Source: Gallionella sp. (GTDB taxonomy: Bacteria > Pseudomonadota > Gammaproteobacteria > Burkholderiales > Gallionellaceae). From it: DNA of 64,000 nucleotides. Under the pieces are notes generated by a model. That model searched no databases, was not told where the DNA came from, and was given only the letters and a program-made list of their open reading frames with translations. Positions 34,186 through 41,718 of this stretch are shown here, one piece after another. The stretch is taken from contig JAQTYN010000006.1 in the NCBI GenBank assembly GCA_028688275.1, forward strand, positions 1-64,000. The letters run 5' to 3'. Numbering within the stretch: position 1 is the stretch's first letter; each line of letters opens with the position of its first letter. Position numbers and translations under genes: made by a program.

Positions 34186-34551
34186 TTAGAAACTTAAGAC
34201 CACGTCTTGCTCTTCCATCAGTGCGCCCATTTCCGCACGATTTAGAACAGTGACATTCACGAGCAAATCCGCTTCGGTGAGACCGCGTGCGGCTATAGAC
34301 TCCTCATCGACGTACAGCTTTTCGATGTCGTAATCTTCCAGTGCGCGATAGGCAGGTGAAAAGTTTTTCGTCTCAATGCCTTTGGTTTGCTGCCCTTTTT
34401 TCAACTGATACACGCCGTCGTCCATAAACACCAGCGAAACGTCTTGATCGAAAGCAGCGGTAATCAACACGACTTCCAAAGATTCCAACGCATAGATCGT
34501 GCCGTATGGAGCCTTGCGGTTAACGAACATGAATTTTTTAACAGTACTCAT
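34186..34551 (-). CDS. dsrF: DsrF sulfur-transfer subunit
   Basis: 121 residues, TusC/DsrF family, with KKFMFVNRKAPYGTIYALES and AAFDQDVSLVFMDDGVYQL typical of the DsrE fold. There is no catalytic cysteine, as usual for DsrF. Structural partner of DsrE and DsrH. It follows dsrE by 11 bp. Confidence 0.93.
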   Translation of the reverse strand: MSTVKKFMFVNRKAPYGTIYALESLEVVLITAAFDQDVSLVFMDDGVYQLKKGQQTKGIETKNFSPAYRALEDYDIEKLYVDEESIAARGLTEADLLVNVTVLNRAEMGALMEEQDVVLSF

Positions 34552-34562
34552 CTCGTTTCTCC

Positions 34563-34922
34563 TTAATCGCCGAAAGTGACCAAACGGTCACACTGCGTGC
34601 CCGCTTCGACCAACTGACCCAAGCCCGAAATACGGAAGCCAGCCGCCAAATTTTCTTCTTGAATACCACGACGCAGTGCAGCCGCAACACAGACCACTAA
34701 ATCCACCTTGTGCTCTTCTGCCAATTTCGTCCAGCGATTTACAATATGACGGTCATCCTGTGGTGGCTCAGTCAACTTGGACGCGTTGTTCACGCCATCG
34801 TGATAGAAAAACACGCGCCAAACTTCGTGTCCTTTGGCAATCGCTGCTTTGGCAAACAGATAAGCCGAGTCGCTGGCTTGATGCTGATAAGGTCCTTCGT
34901 TCACTACAATTCCAAACTTCAT
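34563..34922 (-). CDS. dsrE: DsrE sulfur-transfer subunit
   Basis: 119 residues, TusD/DsrE family: KFGIVVNEGPYQHQASDSAY, VWRVFFYHDGVNNA, and the active Cys78 in DLVVCVAAALRRGI, which receives persulfide. The presence of dsrEFH is the marker of the oxidative rather than the sulfate-reducing pathway. It follows dsrB by 13 bp. Confidence 0.96.
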   Translation of the reverse strand: MKFGIVVNEGPYQHQASDSAYLFAKAAIAKGHEVWRVFFYHDGVNNASKLTEPPQDDRHIVNRWTKLAEEHKVDLVVCVAAALRRGIQEENLAAGFRISGLGQLVEAGTQCDRLVTFGD

Positions 34923-34935
34923 TTCTGACTTCCTT

Positions 34936-36033
34936 TTAGAAACGGATGTGGGTCGAGGCGTTCAGGTTGGCACGTGAACCGCGCCAATCGTCGATCAAAT
35001 ACTTAGTAAATGGCAGCCCTGTCTTTTCAAAGAAACGTGGCCAGCCAATACGGTCAATCCAATCTGCCATGCGTTCCCAAGGACGGGCATCTTCCTTGTA
35101 AACACTGATAATGTTTTTCACGGCATCTGCCACTTCAGGCCAACGCGGTGCATTATTAGGCAAACCCGAAGCCACCATTTTCATAAAGGTTGGTTTGCCG
35201 CGTGCATTGGAGTTCTTACCGCCGACCCAAATTGCCAACTTGGAATTTTCTGGGTCATTGATTTGCATCGGTGGGCAGGGGGGGTAGCACGCACCGCAGC
35301 ACATACATTTAGATTCATCAATTTCTAAAGAAGGCTTGCCGTTGACCATCGCAGGACGAATCGCTGCCACTGGGCAACGTGCCACGACTGTTGGACGTTC
35401 ACACACGTTTGCGACCAAGTCATGATTGATGACTGGGGGCTTAGTGTGTTGCACGATGATCGCAATATCTGCCTGACCACCGCAGTTAATTTCGCAGCAG
35501 GAAGTGGACAAATGCACACGATTTGGCATTTCTTCACGACGGAATTCGTCGTACAGCTCATCCATCAAGGCTTTCACCACACCTGATGCATCCGTACCAG
35601 GAATGTCGCAATGCAACCAACCTTGAGTATGCGCAATCATCGTCACAGAATTGCCTGTGCCACCGACAGGGAAACCATTGGATTCCAGCTCAGTAATCAA
35701 CGGCGCAACTTTGCTTTCGTCCGAAACGATAAACTCAATGTTTGAGCGAATGGTGAAGCGCACACGACCTTCTGCAAAGGTATCGGCAATGTCACACAAT
35801 TTGCGAATGGTGTAGATATCCATTTGACGTTGTGTACCTGCGCGCACGGACCAAACTTGATCCCCGCTGTGCGATACATGATGTAACACGCCTGGACGGG
35901 GGCGGTCATGGTATTTCCAGTTTCCGTAATTCTTTTCGAGTGACGGATGCAGGAACTTCTTATTGTCTGGTACGCCCGTTTCTTTGGGCTTGCGCTTAGC
36001 AGCAGGTGCGGCGGCTTGAACGGCTTGGTTCAT
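34936..36033 (-). CDS. dsrB: Reverse dissimilatory sulfite reductase beta subunit
   Basis: 365 residues. Sirohaem/[4Fe-4S] ligand cysteines are at STSCCEINCGG, and the inserted ferredoxin domain has CMCCGACYPPCP, with VARCPVAAIRP preceding it. RVRFTIRSNIEFIV is the typical sulfite-reductase substrate-side segment. With DsrA it oxidises DsrC-bound sulfur to sulfite in the cytoplasm. The start at 36033 lies 21 bp after the dsrA stop. Confidence 0.97.
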   Translation of the reverse strand: MNQAVQAAAPAAKRKPKETGVPDNKKFLHPSLEKNYGNWKYHDRPRPGVLHHVSHSGDQVWSVRAGTQRQMDIYTIRKLCDIADTFAEGRVRFTIRSNIEFIVSDESKVAPLITELESNGFPVGGTGNSVTMIAHTQGWLHCDIPGTDASGVVKALMDELYDEFRREEMPNRVHLSTSCCEINCGGQADIAIIVQHTKPPVINHDLVANVCERPTVVARCPVAAIRPAMVNGKPSLEIDESKCMCCGACYPPCPPMQINDPENSKLAIWVGGKNSNARGKPTFMKMVASGLPNNAPRWPEVADAVKNIISVYKEDARPWERMADWIDRIGWPRFFEKTGLPFTKYLIDDWRGSRANLNASTHIRF

Positions 36034-36054
36034 AATTTATCTCCAGAGTGAGCG

Positions 36055-37350
36055 TTAGGCAGATTGTTTCTTAGCATTGATCTTGGCAACTTCGTCGTCC
36101 CAACCATCGGTACGAACATAAGGGTTCATACGTGGCGAATTTACCATCGCAGGATCGACATCCAGTTCCATGGCATCCAAGAAGTTCGCCAAACCAATCC
36201 GTTCGATCATTTCGCCAGTACGCTCATGTTCCAGTGCATTTTCGGCAAAGAAATCAATGGTACGTTGTGCGAAATCCACTAGCTTTTCAAGATTTTCGTC
36301 TGTATCCAGCTTGATAAATGGAATCACCACGGTGCCCATCAATCCACCAATTTTCAGGTGACTCTTACCGCCGACCAACACGGTAGCACCCTTGTCATTA
36401 CCAGGAGCCAACGCGCCCGTCATGACGTTGATGCAGTGCATACAGCGCACACAGTCTTGGTTATTGATTTCGATGCCATGCGTATCACTCACCGCAACGG
36501 TAGAAATATGCTCGCCCGTTTTGATTTTTTTCAGTTCTTTCACTTGGAAAGTCTTGGTTGGGCAACGCGCCACGATGTCATTGACCAATTCATCCATGCC
36601 GTGCTTAGCGAACCAGGTTTTCGCCAACGCTTCATCGGTGCGAATGTTGTCACGCCAAGTACCAATCACCGCCATATCCGCACGTTGCACGGAGTTCATA
36701 CAGTCATTTGGGCAACCTGAGAACTTGAATTTGAATTTGTAAGGCAGAGAAGGACGATGAATATCATCCAAGAAAGTATTGATGACCGCACGATGGGTCT
36801 TCGCTTCGTCGTAGCAGGATTGTTCGCAACGCGCTGCACCCACACATGACATCGAAGTACGTACCGCAGGACCCGCACCACCCAAATCAAAACCCATTTC
36901 ATTGAGTTCATCGAAGGCTTTTTGTACGTTTTCGGTGGTCGCACCTTGGAACATAATGTCGCCAGACTGACCATGGAATGCAATCAAACCCGAACCATGA
37001 CGATCCCAGATGTCGCAAAATTGTCGTAGCGTCGCGGTGTCGTAGTGCATCCCAGCAGGAGGCATAATACGCAAGGTATGGAATTCAGCCGCATCCTTAA
37101 ACTTCGGCGTACCGTCTTCATTCTTTAGCTCAGTAAAACGTGGAATCACCCCGCCACCGTAGCCAAAAACACCGACCGTACCACCCTTCCAATAACCTTT
37201 GCGAGTTTTGTAAGACTCTTCTAGCTGACCTAACAGATCAACCACGTAGTCTTTATCTTTAGCCAACTCTTTCAGCCCCGTCACGAAACTAGGCCAAGGA
37301 CCATCCTCAAGCTGATCTAGGTTTGGGGTATCATGCATCTGCTTCGCCAT
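36055..37350 (-). CDS. dsrA: Reverse dissimilatory sulfite reductase alpha subunit
   Basis: 431 residues. The sirohaem-cluster cysteines are CVGAARCEQSC and FSGCPNDCMNS; the ferredoxin insert has DCVRCMHCINVMTGAL. It begins MAKQMHDTPNLDQLEDGPWP, and AGGAAGA lies seven bases upstream of ATG 37350. First gene of the dsr operon; its promoter must lie in the 267-bp gap shared with the divergent small gene at 37618. Confidence 0.97.
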   Translation of the reverse strand: MAKQMHDTPNLDQLEDGPWPSFVTGLKELAKDKDYVVDLLGQLEESYKTRKGYWKGGTVGVFGYGGGVIPRFTELKNEDGTPKFKDAAEFHTLRIMPPAGMHYDTATLRQFCDIWDRHGSGLIAFHGQSGDIMFQGATTENVQKAFDELNEMGFDLGGAGPAVRTSMSCVGAARCEQSCYDEAKTHRAVINTFLDDIHRPSLPYKFKFKFSGCPNDCMNSVQRADMAVIGTWRDNIRTDEALAKTWFAKHGMDELVNDIVARCPTKTFQVKELKKIKTGEHISTVAVSDTHGIEINNQDCVRCMHCINVMTGALAPGNDKGATVLVGGKSHLKIGGLMGTVVIPFIKLDTDENLEKLVDFAQRTIDFFAENALEHERTGEMIERIGLANFLDAMELDVDPAMVNSPRMNPYVRTDGWDDEVAKINAKKQSA

Positions 37351-37617
37351 TGTTCTTCCTTTCAGTCGCGTCAGACTTCGGTTCTATGCCCTGCGGGGCA
37401 GTCATTTATCGGATATGTCCGAGTTCTATCAATGTTCAGACTCGGTTTCTTGATGGGACGCATACTACGGGGCATCCACCTATCAAACTATTACCCATAG
37501 CGGGTATCTTTTATAACCCTAATGGGTGTTATTTCTCTTCCGCGAGTAGTATTCCAAATCAGTATGATTTAACGATACACTACACGCACAAAATTAATGA
37601 CCCATAAAGGTAATCTC
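37351..37617. promoter_or_regulatory. Divergent regulatory region dsrA / Cas6-like operon
   Basis: Contains two spaced dyads, ACCC-N5-GGGT (37493-37505) and ACCC-N4-GGGT (37516-37527), centred 23 bp apart, that is, about two helical turns. TATGAT (37563-37568) is a plausible -10 box for the rightward operon. The arrangement suits one transcription factor controlling both directions. No regulator gene is adjacent. Function is inference. Confidence 0.4.
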
Positions 37618-37842
37618 ATGGCTGAAATCAGTAGTCTAGCGAAGCTCAAGGTTCCCTTGGGTTCACAAGAAATCGAATTACAGCAGATCGACCATGCGGA
37701 AGGTGGCATGAGTTTGATGCGCATTCGTATTCGAGAAGGTAAACGTTTCACCATTTTTGATATCGACCCCAGCACCGCACGTGAGTGGGCAATGGAGATG
37801 CAGAAATGGGCAGACCAACAAGACGCGACCTCCCATGAGTGA
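37618..37842 (+). CDS. Small unrecognised protein, first gene of the Cas6-like/DsrC-like operon
   Basis: 74 residues from ATG 37618, preceded by AAGG; the upstream in-frame ATG at 37597 is less likely. It reads as a small beta-rich protein: LKVPLGSQEIELQQIDH, MSLMRIRIREGKRFTIFDI, then a helix DPSTAREWAMEMQKWAD. No cysteine and no membrane segment. Its stop overlaps the next start by 8 nt, so it is translationally coupled to the Cas6-like gene. Function unknown; the position facing dsrA suggests a role in sulfur oxidation. Confidence 0.7.
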   Translation: MAEISSLAKLKVPLGSQEIELQQIDHAEGGMSLMRIRIREGKRFTIFDIDPSTAREWAMEMQKWADQQDATSHE

Positions 37843-38437
37843 TACCAGCCCAAAACTGATAGATGCCGTGTTTGATGTCAGTGGCGACACCTTACCTGCC
37901 GCCTACCCTTTTGCACTTTGGGACGCATTGCTACAGCATCTTCCTCAGCTGGCATCTGACCACTTGGTCGGTGTCGTGCCATTGCGCACCACCCACAGTG
38001 AAGCGGGTATGCTACTGCCTAAGCGTGCCAAACTCGTCCTGCGTATGCCTATCGAAATGGCGGAACACGCCGCGTCTTTGTCCATGCAGCAGCTAGACCT
38101 CGAAGGCAGCACGTTGCAGCTTGGCTGCCTTAAATTGCGCCCACTTCAGCCCTACCCCACGCTACATGCGCACTTGGTCAGTACCGATGTTGAAGAGGTG
38201 CAATTTATAGACTACGTAAATACACGACTGACGGAACTGGGAATCGTCGCTAACCTGATCTGCGGCATGCGCAATCAGTTGGAAACCCCGCAACGCAAAA
38301 TACAAGGCTACAGTCTGGTGATACACGATTTAAAACCAGATGCTTCATTACGACTGCAATACACAGGATTAGGTGCCGACCGCCATTATGGTTGCGGCAT
38401 ATTTGTGCCCTACAAAGCCATTACCGATTTGGACTAA
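37835..38437 (+). CDS. Cas6/Cmx6-like RNA-binding protein without CRISPR
   Basis: 200 residues from ATG 37835. The C-terminal glycine-rich loop TGLGADRHYGCGIFVPYK, the segment NLICGMRN, and IQGYSLVIHDLKPDASLRLQ match the Cas6 subfamily named Cmx6 (type I-MYXAN), and the N-terminus AVFDVSGDTLPAAYPFALWD matches its start. From memory, members usually have a DHGY-like motif after the GxxLP; here it is AAYPF, so a commonly used histidine is missing. Cas6 proteins bind and cut CRISPR RNA, but no repeats or other cas genes are in the window. It is embedded between sulfur-related genes, so a non-CRISPR RNA role or a pure binding role is likely. Confidence 0.75.
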   Translation: MSDTSPKLIDAVFDVSGDTLPAAYPFALWDALLQHLPQLASDHLVGVVPLRTTHSEAGMLLPKRAKLVLRMPIEMAEHAASLSMQQLDLEGSTLQLGCLKLRPLQPYPTLHAHLVSTDVEEVQFIDYVNTRLTELGIVANLICGMRNQLETPQRKIQGYSLVIHDLKPDASLRLQYTGLGADRHYGCGIFVPYKAITDLD

Positions 38438-38473
38438 TGGTGGCGTAGGTTTTTTTCATTAAACGGAGGAAAT

Positions 38474-38803
38474 ATGACTTACATCGTAGCAGGCAATGAA
38501 TTGGAAACTGACGCAGAAGGCTATTTGTTAGAAGCCGACTATAGCGATGAAGTAGTTGAAGTGATCGCAGCGGCAGAAGCCATAGAATTAACCCCTAAAC
38601 ACTGGGAAATCATCAACTTTATGCGCGAACAATATCGCGAACACGGGCATACGCCCAACTTCCGCAATATGTTAAAAGCCGTCAATGAATTTTGGCCAGA
38701 AGCAGACAGCAAAGCCTTATATGATTTATTCCCCATAGGTCCAGCCAAGCAAGCTGCAAAAGTAGCGGGCTTGCCACAACCTTTAGGCAAGGGCGGATAC
38801 TAA
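38474..38803 (+). CDS. DsrC-like protein lacking both redox cysteines
   Basis: 109 residues with the DsrC/TusE fold (DAEGYLLEADYSDEVVEVIA, PKHWEIINFMREQYREHGHT, LYDLFPIGPAKQAAKVAGLP). The residue equivalent to the inner cysteine is Ala95 (QAAK), and the C-terminus LGKGGY has no cysteine; the protein contains no Cys at all. It cannot carry sulfur as DsrC does. Regulatory DsrC-family members without these cysteines have been called RspA, so a regulatory or binding role is likely. An AACGGAGG ribosome-binding site precedes ATG 38474. The next gene starts 3 bp after its stop. Confidence 0.88.
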   Translation: MTYIVAGNELETDAEGYLLEADYSDEVVEVIAAAEAIELTPKHWEIINFMREQYREHGHTPNFRNMLKAVNEFWPEADSKALYDLFPIGPAKQAAKVAGLPQPLGKGGY

Positions 38804-38806
38804 GCG

Positions 38807-39415
38807 ATGCGTATCAAAAGTAAGTGGTTTTTGGCGGGACGCGAACACACGCCCGAAGAACTGGCGGGTGCGGTCGCCTTTAATGTGTCGCGCATCGCTG
38901 AAAACGCACTGAAAAATACCCGCAAGGCGAAATTTGAGGTGGCCATCGGCCCACAATATTTCGCCTTTCTGGCTGAATTTCTGGTGTTTTTGATACTGGT
39001 GGCGGACAGACTGGCTTATCGTCAGTTCACAGCCGAAAACCGCAACATCTTCACCAGCCGTCTTGCCAATCATGTCGCCGCCACTTATGCGGAGAATCAC
39101 AGCCGCTTGATGAACGGCGAGTTGAGCATTAGCAAACAACAATTTATCGACTTGCTGAATCAACGAGCAGGTGAATATGCAGAATTTGGCTACAGCGAAA
39201 CAGGGCCTGATTTTGCCTTTACCCGTTATCTGGCTTTCTGCATGGGACAGATTATGGACGACGGAGATCGCGACTGGATCATCGACCAAATTATGAGCAT
39301 CGAATCCCCCAATGCCATCGACATGCTGGAGAAAAACTTCCGCGATTTGCTAGATACCAAACCTCGCCCTGCCCGCCCACTGCGTCGTCGCCTTACCCCT
39401 GTCAAGACTCGCTAA
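38807..39415 (+). CDS. Unrecognised protein in the DsrC-like operon
   Basis: 202 residues, not recognised. Largely helical: an N-terminal segment SKWFLAGREHTPEELAGAVA, a hydrophobic helix FAFLAEFLVFLILVADRLAY (about 50-70), a helical middle with LANHVAATYAENHSRLMNGE, and a basic Pro/Arg-rich tail (RPARPLRRRLTPVKTR). The hydrophobic helix is followed by charged residues and may be buried rather than a membrane span. It ends one base before the TauD-like ATG (TAACATG), so translation is tightly coupled. Partner or role unknown. Confidence 0.7.
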   Translation: MRIKSKWFLAGREHTPEELAGAVAFNVSRIAENALKNTRKAKFEVAIGPQYFAFLAEFLVFLILVADRLAYRQFTAENRNIFTSRLANHVAATYAENHSRLMNGELSISKQQFIDLLNQRAGEYAEFGYSETGPDFAFTRYLAFCMGQIMDDGDRDWIIDQIMSIESPNAIDMLEKNFRDLLDTKPRPARPLRRRLTPVKTR

Positions 39416-39416
39416 C

Positions 39417-40292
39417 ATGACAAACCCTTTCGACCTTAGCAACCCTGCCGCCTATTTAGATTGGCGTGCGCATAAATTAGCTCACGCCATTACTGAGACG
39501 AATGAGCTGATGGTCGAAATCAAAGACCCCCACGCACTCACCGCTGCTGAACGCGACGCAGTACTGTCGTGCTGCCAGCGCAGCAATATGGTCGTTTATG
39601 CCTCGACCACGCCCATAGATGAACGCGGCATGCAACACTTGAGTATCCAACTGGGACTACAACGATTAGATGCCAACTGGCTGGCTGGCGAACAAGGGAT
39701 CACCCGCATTACCGTGTGCCGCGACGAAAACACGCGCCAAACCTATATTCCCTATACCGATCGCGCCATCAAATGGCATACCGACGGCTATTACAATCCG
39801 TCAGAACGTCAAATACGCGCCATGGTATTGCATTGCGTGCACGAGGCGGGGTCGGGCGGTGAAAATCGCATCATGGATCACGAAATTGCCTATTTGCTGC
39901 TGCGCGATGCGAATCCAGATTTTATCCGCGCCCTTTACGCTCCCGATGTGATGACCATTCCTGAGCGCGTCGATGAAACCGATGGCATTCGCCCCGCCCA
40001 AACGGGTTCTGTATTTTCAGTCGATGCAACAGGTCGATTACACATGCGCTACACCGCTCGCACCCGTAGCATAGCTTGGAAACAAGACGACACCACCCTT
40101 GCGGCGGTCAAGTTTTTGGAACAACTACTGGCGACTCCCTCACCGCATATCCATCAACTCAAACTTCAAGCGGGCATGGGCTTGCTATGCAACAACGTCC
40201 TACATGACCGCACCGCCTTCACCGACGACCCGAATCATCCACGCCTGCTCTACCGCGCCCGCTATCTGGATAGAATCGCCGACCTGCCGTAA
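39417..40292 (+). CDS. TauD/TfdA-type Fe(II)/2-oxoglutarate dioxygenase
   Basis: 291 residues. The iron triad is visible as KWHTDGYY (His and Asp) and NNVLHDRTAF (distal His), with an Arg-containing RLLYRARYLD downstream that could bind 2-oxoglutarate. NRIMDHEIAYLLLRD and MRYTARTRSIAWK fit the TauD fold. TauD releases sulfite from taurine, but the substrate cannot be read here and the neighbours give no taurine transporter. Coupling with DsrC-like genes suggests a sulfur-related or protein/RNA-modifying reaction. Closely packed in the operon. Confidence 0.85.
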   Translation: MTNPFDLSNPAAYLDWRAHKLAHAITETNELMVEIKDPHALTAAERDAVLSCCQRSNMVVYASTTPIDERGMQHLSIQLGLQRLDANWLAGEQGITRITVCRDENTRQTYIPYTDRAIKWHTDGYYNPSERQIRAMVLHCVHEAGSGGENRIMDHEIAYLLLRDANPDFIRALYAPDVMTIPERVDETDGIRPAQTGSVFSVDATGRLHMRYTARTRSIAWKQDDTTLAAVKFLEQLLATPSPHIHQLKLQAGMGLLCNNVLHDRTAFTDDPNHPRLLYRARYLDRIADLP

Positions 40293-40352
40293 GTCTTTAA
40301 AGAATATGGGCTGCAAGCTCACTATTTCCAAACCATAGTCAAGGAGCACCGT

Positions 40353-40682
40353 ATGGAATCCGCCCTGCCATTACTACCCGACCGAGATGAAGAAGGCTAT
40401 CTGATTGATCCCGCGCAATGGAATGAGACCGTCGCGCTGACTTTGGCGCAAGAAGCGGAACTGACTTTGAGCGAAGCACATTGGCAAGCGATCCACTTTA
40501 TGCGCAACTATTACGCAGAACACCAAGTCATCCCCGATGTTCGCCACGTCATCAAACATCTGGCAGAGGAACACGGCAGCAAAGACCGCAACCTGATCTT
40601 TACCTTATTCCCCTACGGCTATGTCGCCCAAGCCTGCAAAATCGCTGGCATGAAACGTCCTAGGGGTTGGAGTACGGGTTAA
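40353..40682 (+). CDS. DsrC-like protein with one redox cysteine
   Basis: 109 residues with DEEGYLIDPAQWNETVALTL, AHWQAIHFMRNYYAEHQVIP and LFPYGYVAQACKIAGMKRPR. Cys95 matches the inner cysteine of DsrC, but the C-terminal arm ends RGWSTG without the penultimate cysteine. It therefore cannot form the intramolecular disulfide or trisulfide. Last gene of the operon, 60 bp after the TauD-like gene with AAGGAG upstream of ATG 40353. Could bind the same partners as DsrC in a blocked form or act as a persulfide acceptor. Confidence 0.88.
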   Translation: MESALPLLPDRDEEGYLIDPAQWNETVALTLAQEAELTLSEAHWQAIHFMRNYYAEHQVIPDVRHVIKHLAEEHGSKDRNLIFTLFPYGYVAQACKIAGMKRPRGWSTG

Positions 40683-40935
40683 AAATTGCCGCTACAACTA
40701 TCACGCACATCCTATCACGATGGCAAATATTGAATAATATACAAGACCCTACGTCAATCGTATCTTCGAGCTTTCTTCTAAATCGGAAACCGAACAACCC
40801 CCATCCCGCTACGGCTTGCTGGAGTCTGCCTTGGGCGCAAAGCTAGTTCTTCAAAGGTTCGGATGCATTAACCGTGCGCCCCATTGTGCCTAACAAGTAA
40901 AATTGTGAAACCAAGGACACTTTAATCACGTGCGA

Positions 40936-41301
40936 TTAAGGAGCTAGATCTTCAATCAACTTTATTAAATCTGCCACTTTTGCAGGATTGATTGGTTTTT
41001 GTAAGACATGTACGAAACCCGCTTCTAGTGCTGACTCCATCACACCTTTTTCCGTACTGGCTGTCAACATGACCATTTTCGCGTTAATGCCCGCTTTCTG
41101 AAAGACTTTTGCAATTTCAACACCGTTGTGTTCGGGGATGTTGTAGTCCAACACCACCAAGTCAGGAGGGGATTTTTTAGCCTTAGCCAGCGCATCAGGC
41201 AAATTACCTGCTTCACTGACCTCATGTTTCTTACCCTTAGGCATACAGGCACCAAACAACATACGCGAAGTCATGCTGTCATCCACTATTAAGATTTTCA
41301 C
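40936..41301 (-). CDS. CheY-type single-domain response regulator
   Basis: 121 residues, receiver domain only. Acidic pocket Asp7-Asp8 (VDDS), phospho-acceptor Asp52 (VVLDYNIPEHNG), Thr80 (MLTAS) and Lys102 (LQKPI) are all present. Last gene of the chemosensory operon, overlapping the previous gene by four bases (ATGA). It may feed a motility machine such as type IV pili or gliding, or act as a phosphate sink for CheA. Confidence 0.93.
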   Translation of the reverse strand: MKILIVDDSMTSRMLFGACMPKGKKHEVSEAGNLPDALAKAKKSPPDLVVLDYNIPEHNGVEIAKVFQKAGINAKMVMLTASTEKGVMESALEAGFVHVLQKPINPAKVADLIKLIEDLAP

Positions 41302-41705
41302 TTTTCTTTCCTCTCACTAACCTTGTTTATCCGACTTTTCAATAACACCAATGCCTCGCTTGTGCCATGATCGAAACCGTTCGGTAATTCGTCATCACAA
41401 CACCACCCCATCTTGATCCCTGACAACAACCATTGCCAATCCTGGAAATCCACTGGCTGACCTGCCTGTTGCTGATTATGCAAATAACGTAAATAACGTG
41501 CCATACTGCGGAAATACTCTTCCTGCTCTGACCGCACACGCACCGCGATCGCCCCACCAAATAAAGTATCGTACTCTTGATACAATTGCACGAGCTGCTC
41601 ATCCGTTAAGGGTGTGCCTGCTTGCACAATTTCAGCAATCCTCACATTACGTGCACGGCAATCTTCACAAAAAGCTTGTGCTAAATTGGCCGCGATATGC
41701 TCCAT
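41298..41705 (-). CDS. Unrecognised protein between cheB and cheY
   Basis: 135 residues, mostly helical. It has a CEDC pair near the N-terminus (AFCEDCRAR) and WCCDDE near the middle, and the segments LTDEQLVQLYQEYDTLFGGA and YFRSMARYLRYLHNQQQAG. No family recognised. Overlap of four bases with the cheY start and a 13-bp gap after cheB show it belongs to the operon. Possibly an adaptor or a phosphatase-like partner of CheY, but no catalytic motif is seen. Confidence 0.7.
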   Translation of the reverse strand: MEHIAANLAQAFCEDCRARNVRIAEIVQAGTPLTDEQLVQLYQEYDTLFGGAIAVRVRSEQEEYFRSMARYLRYLHNQQQAGQPVDFQDWQWLLSGIKMGWCCDDELPNGFDHGTSEALVLLKSRINKVSERKEK

Positions 41706-41718
41706 GTACTCTCCTCAC

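Noticed and set aside
40683-40935. Possible small RNA gene between the DsrC-like operon and cheY
   Set aside because: No promoter-terminator pair or stable fold could be supported. Only a weak palindrome near 40922-40939 overlaps the cheY stop.
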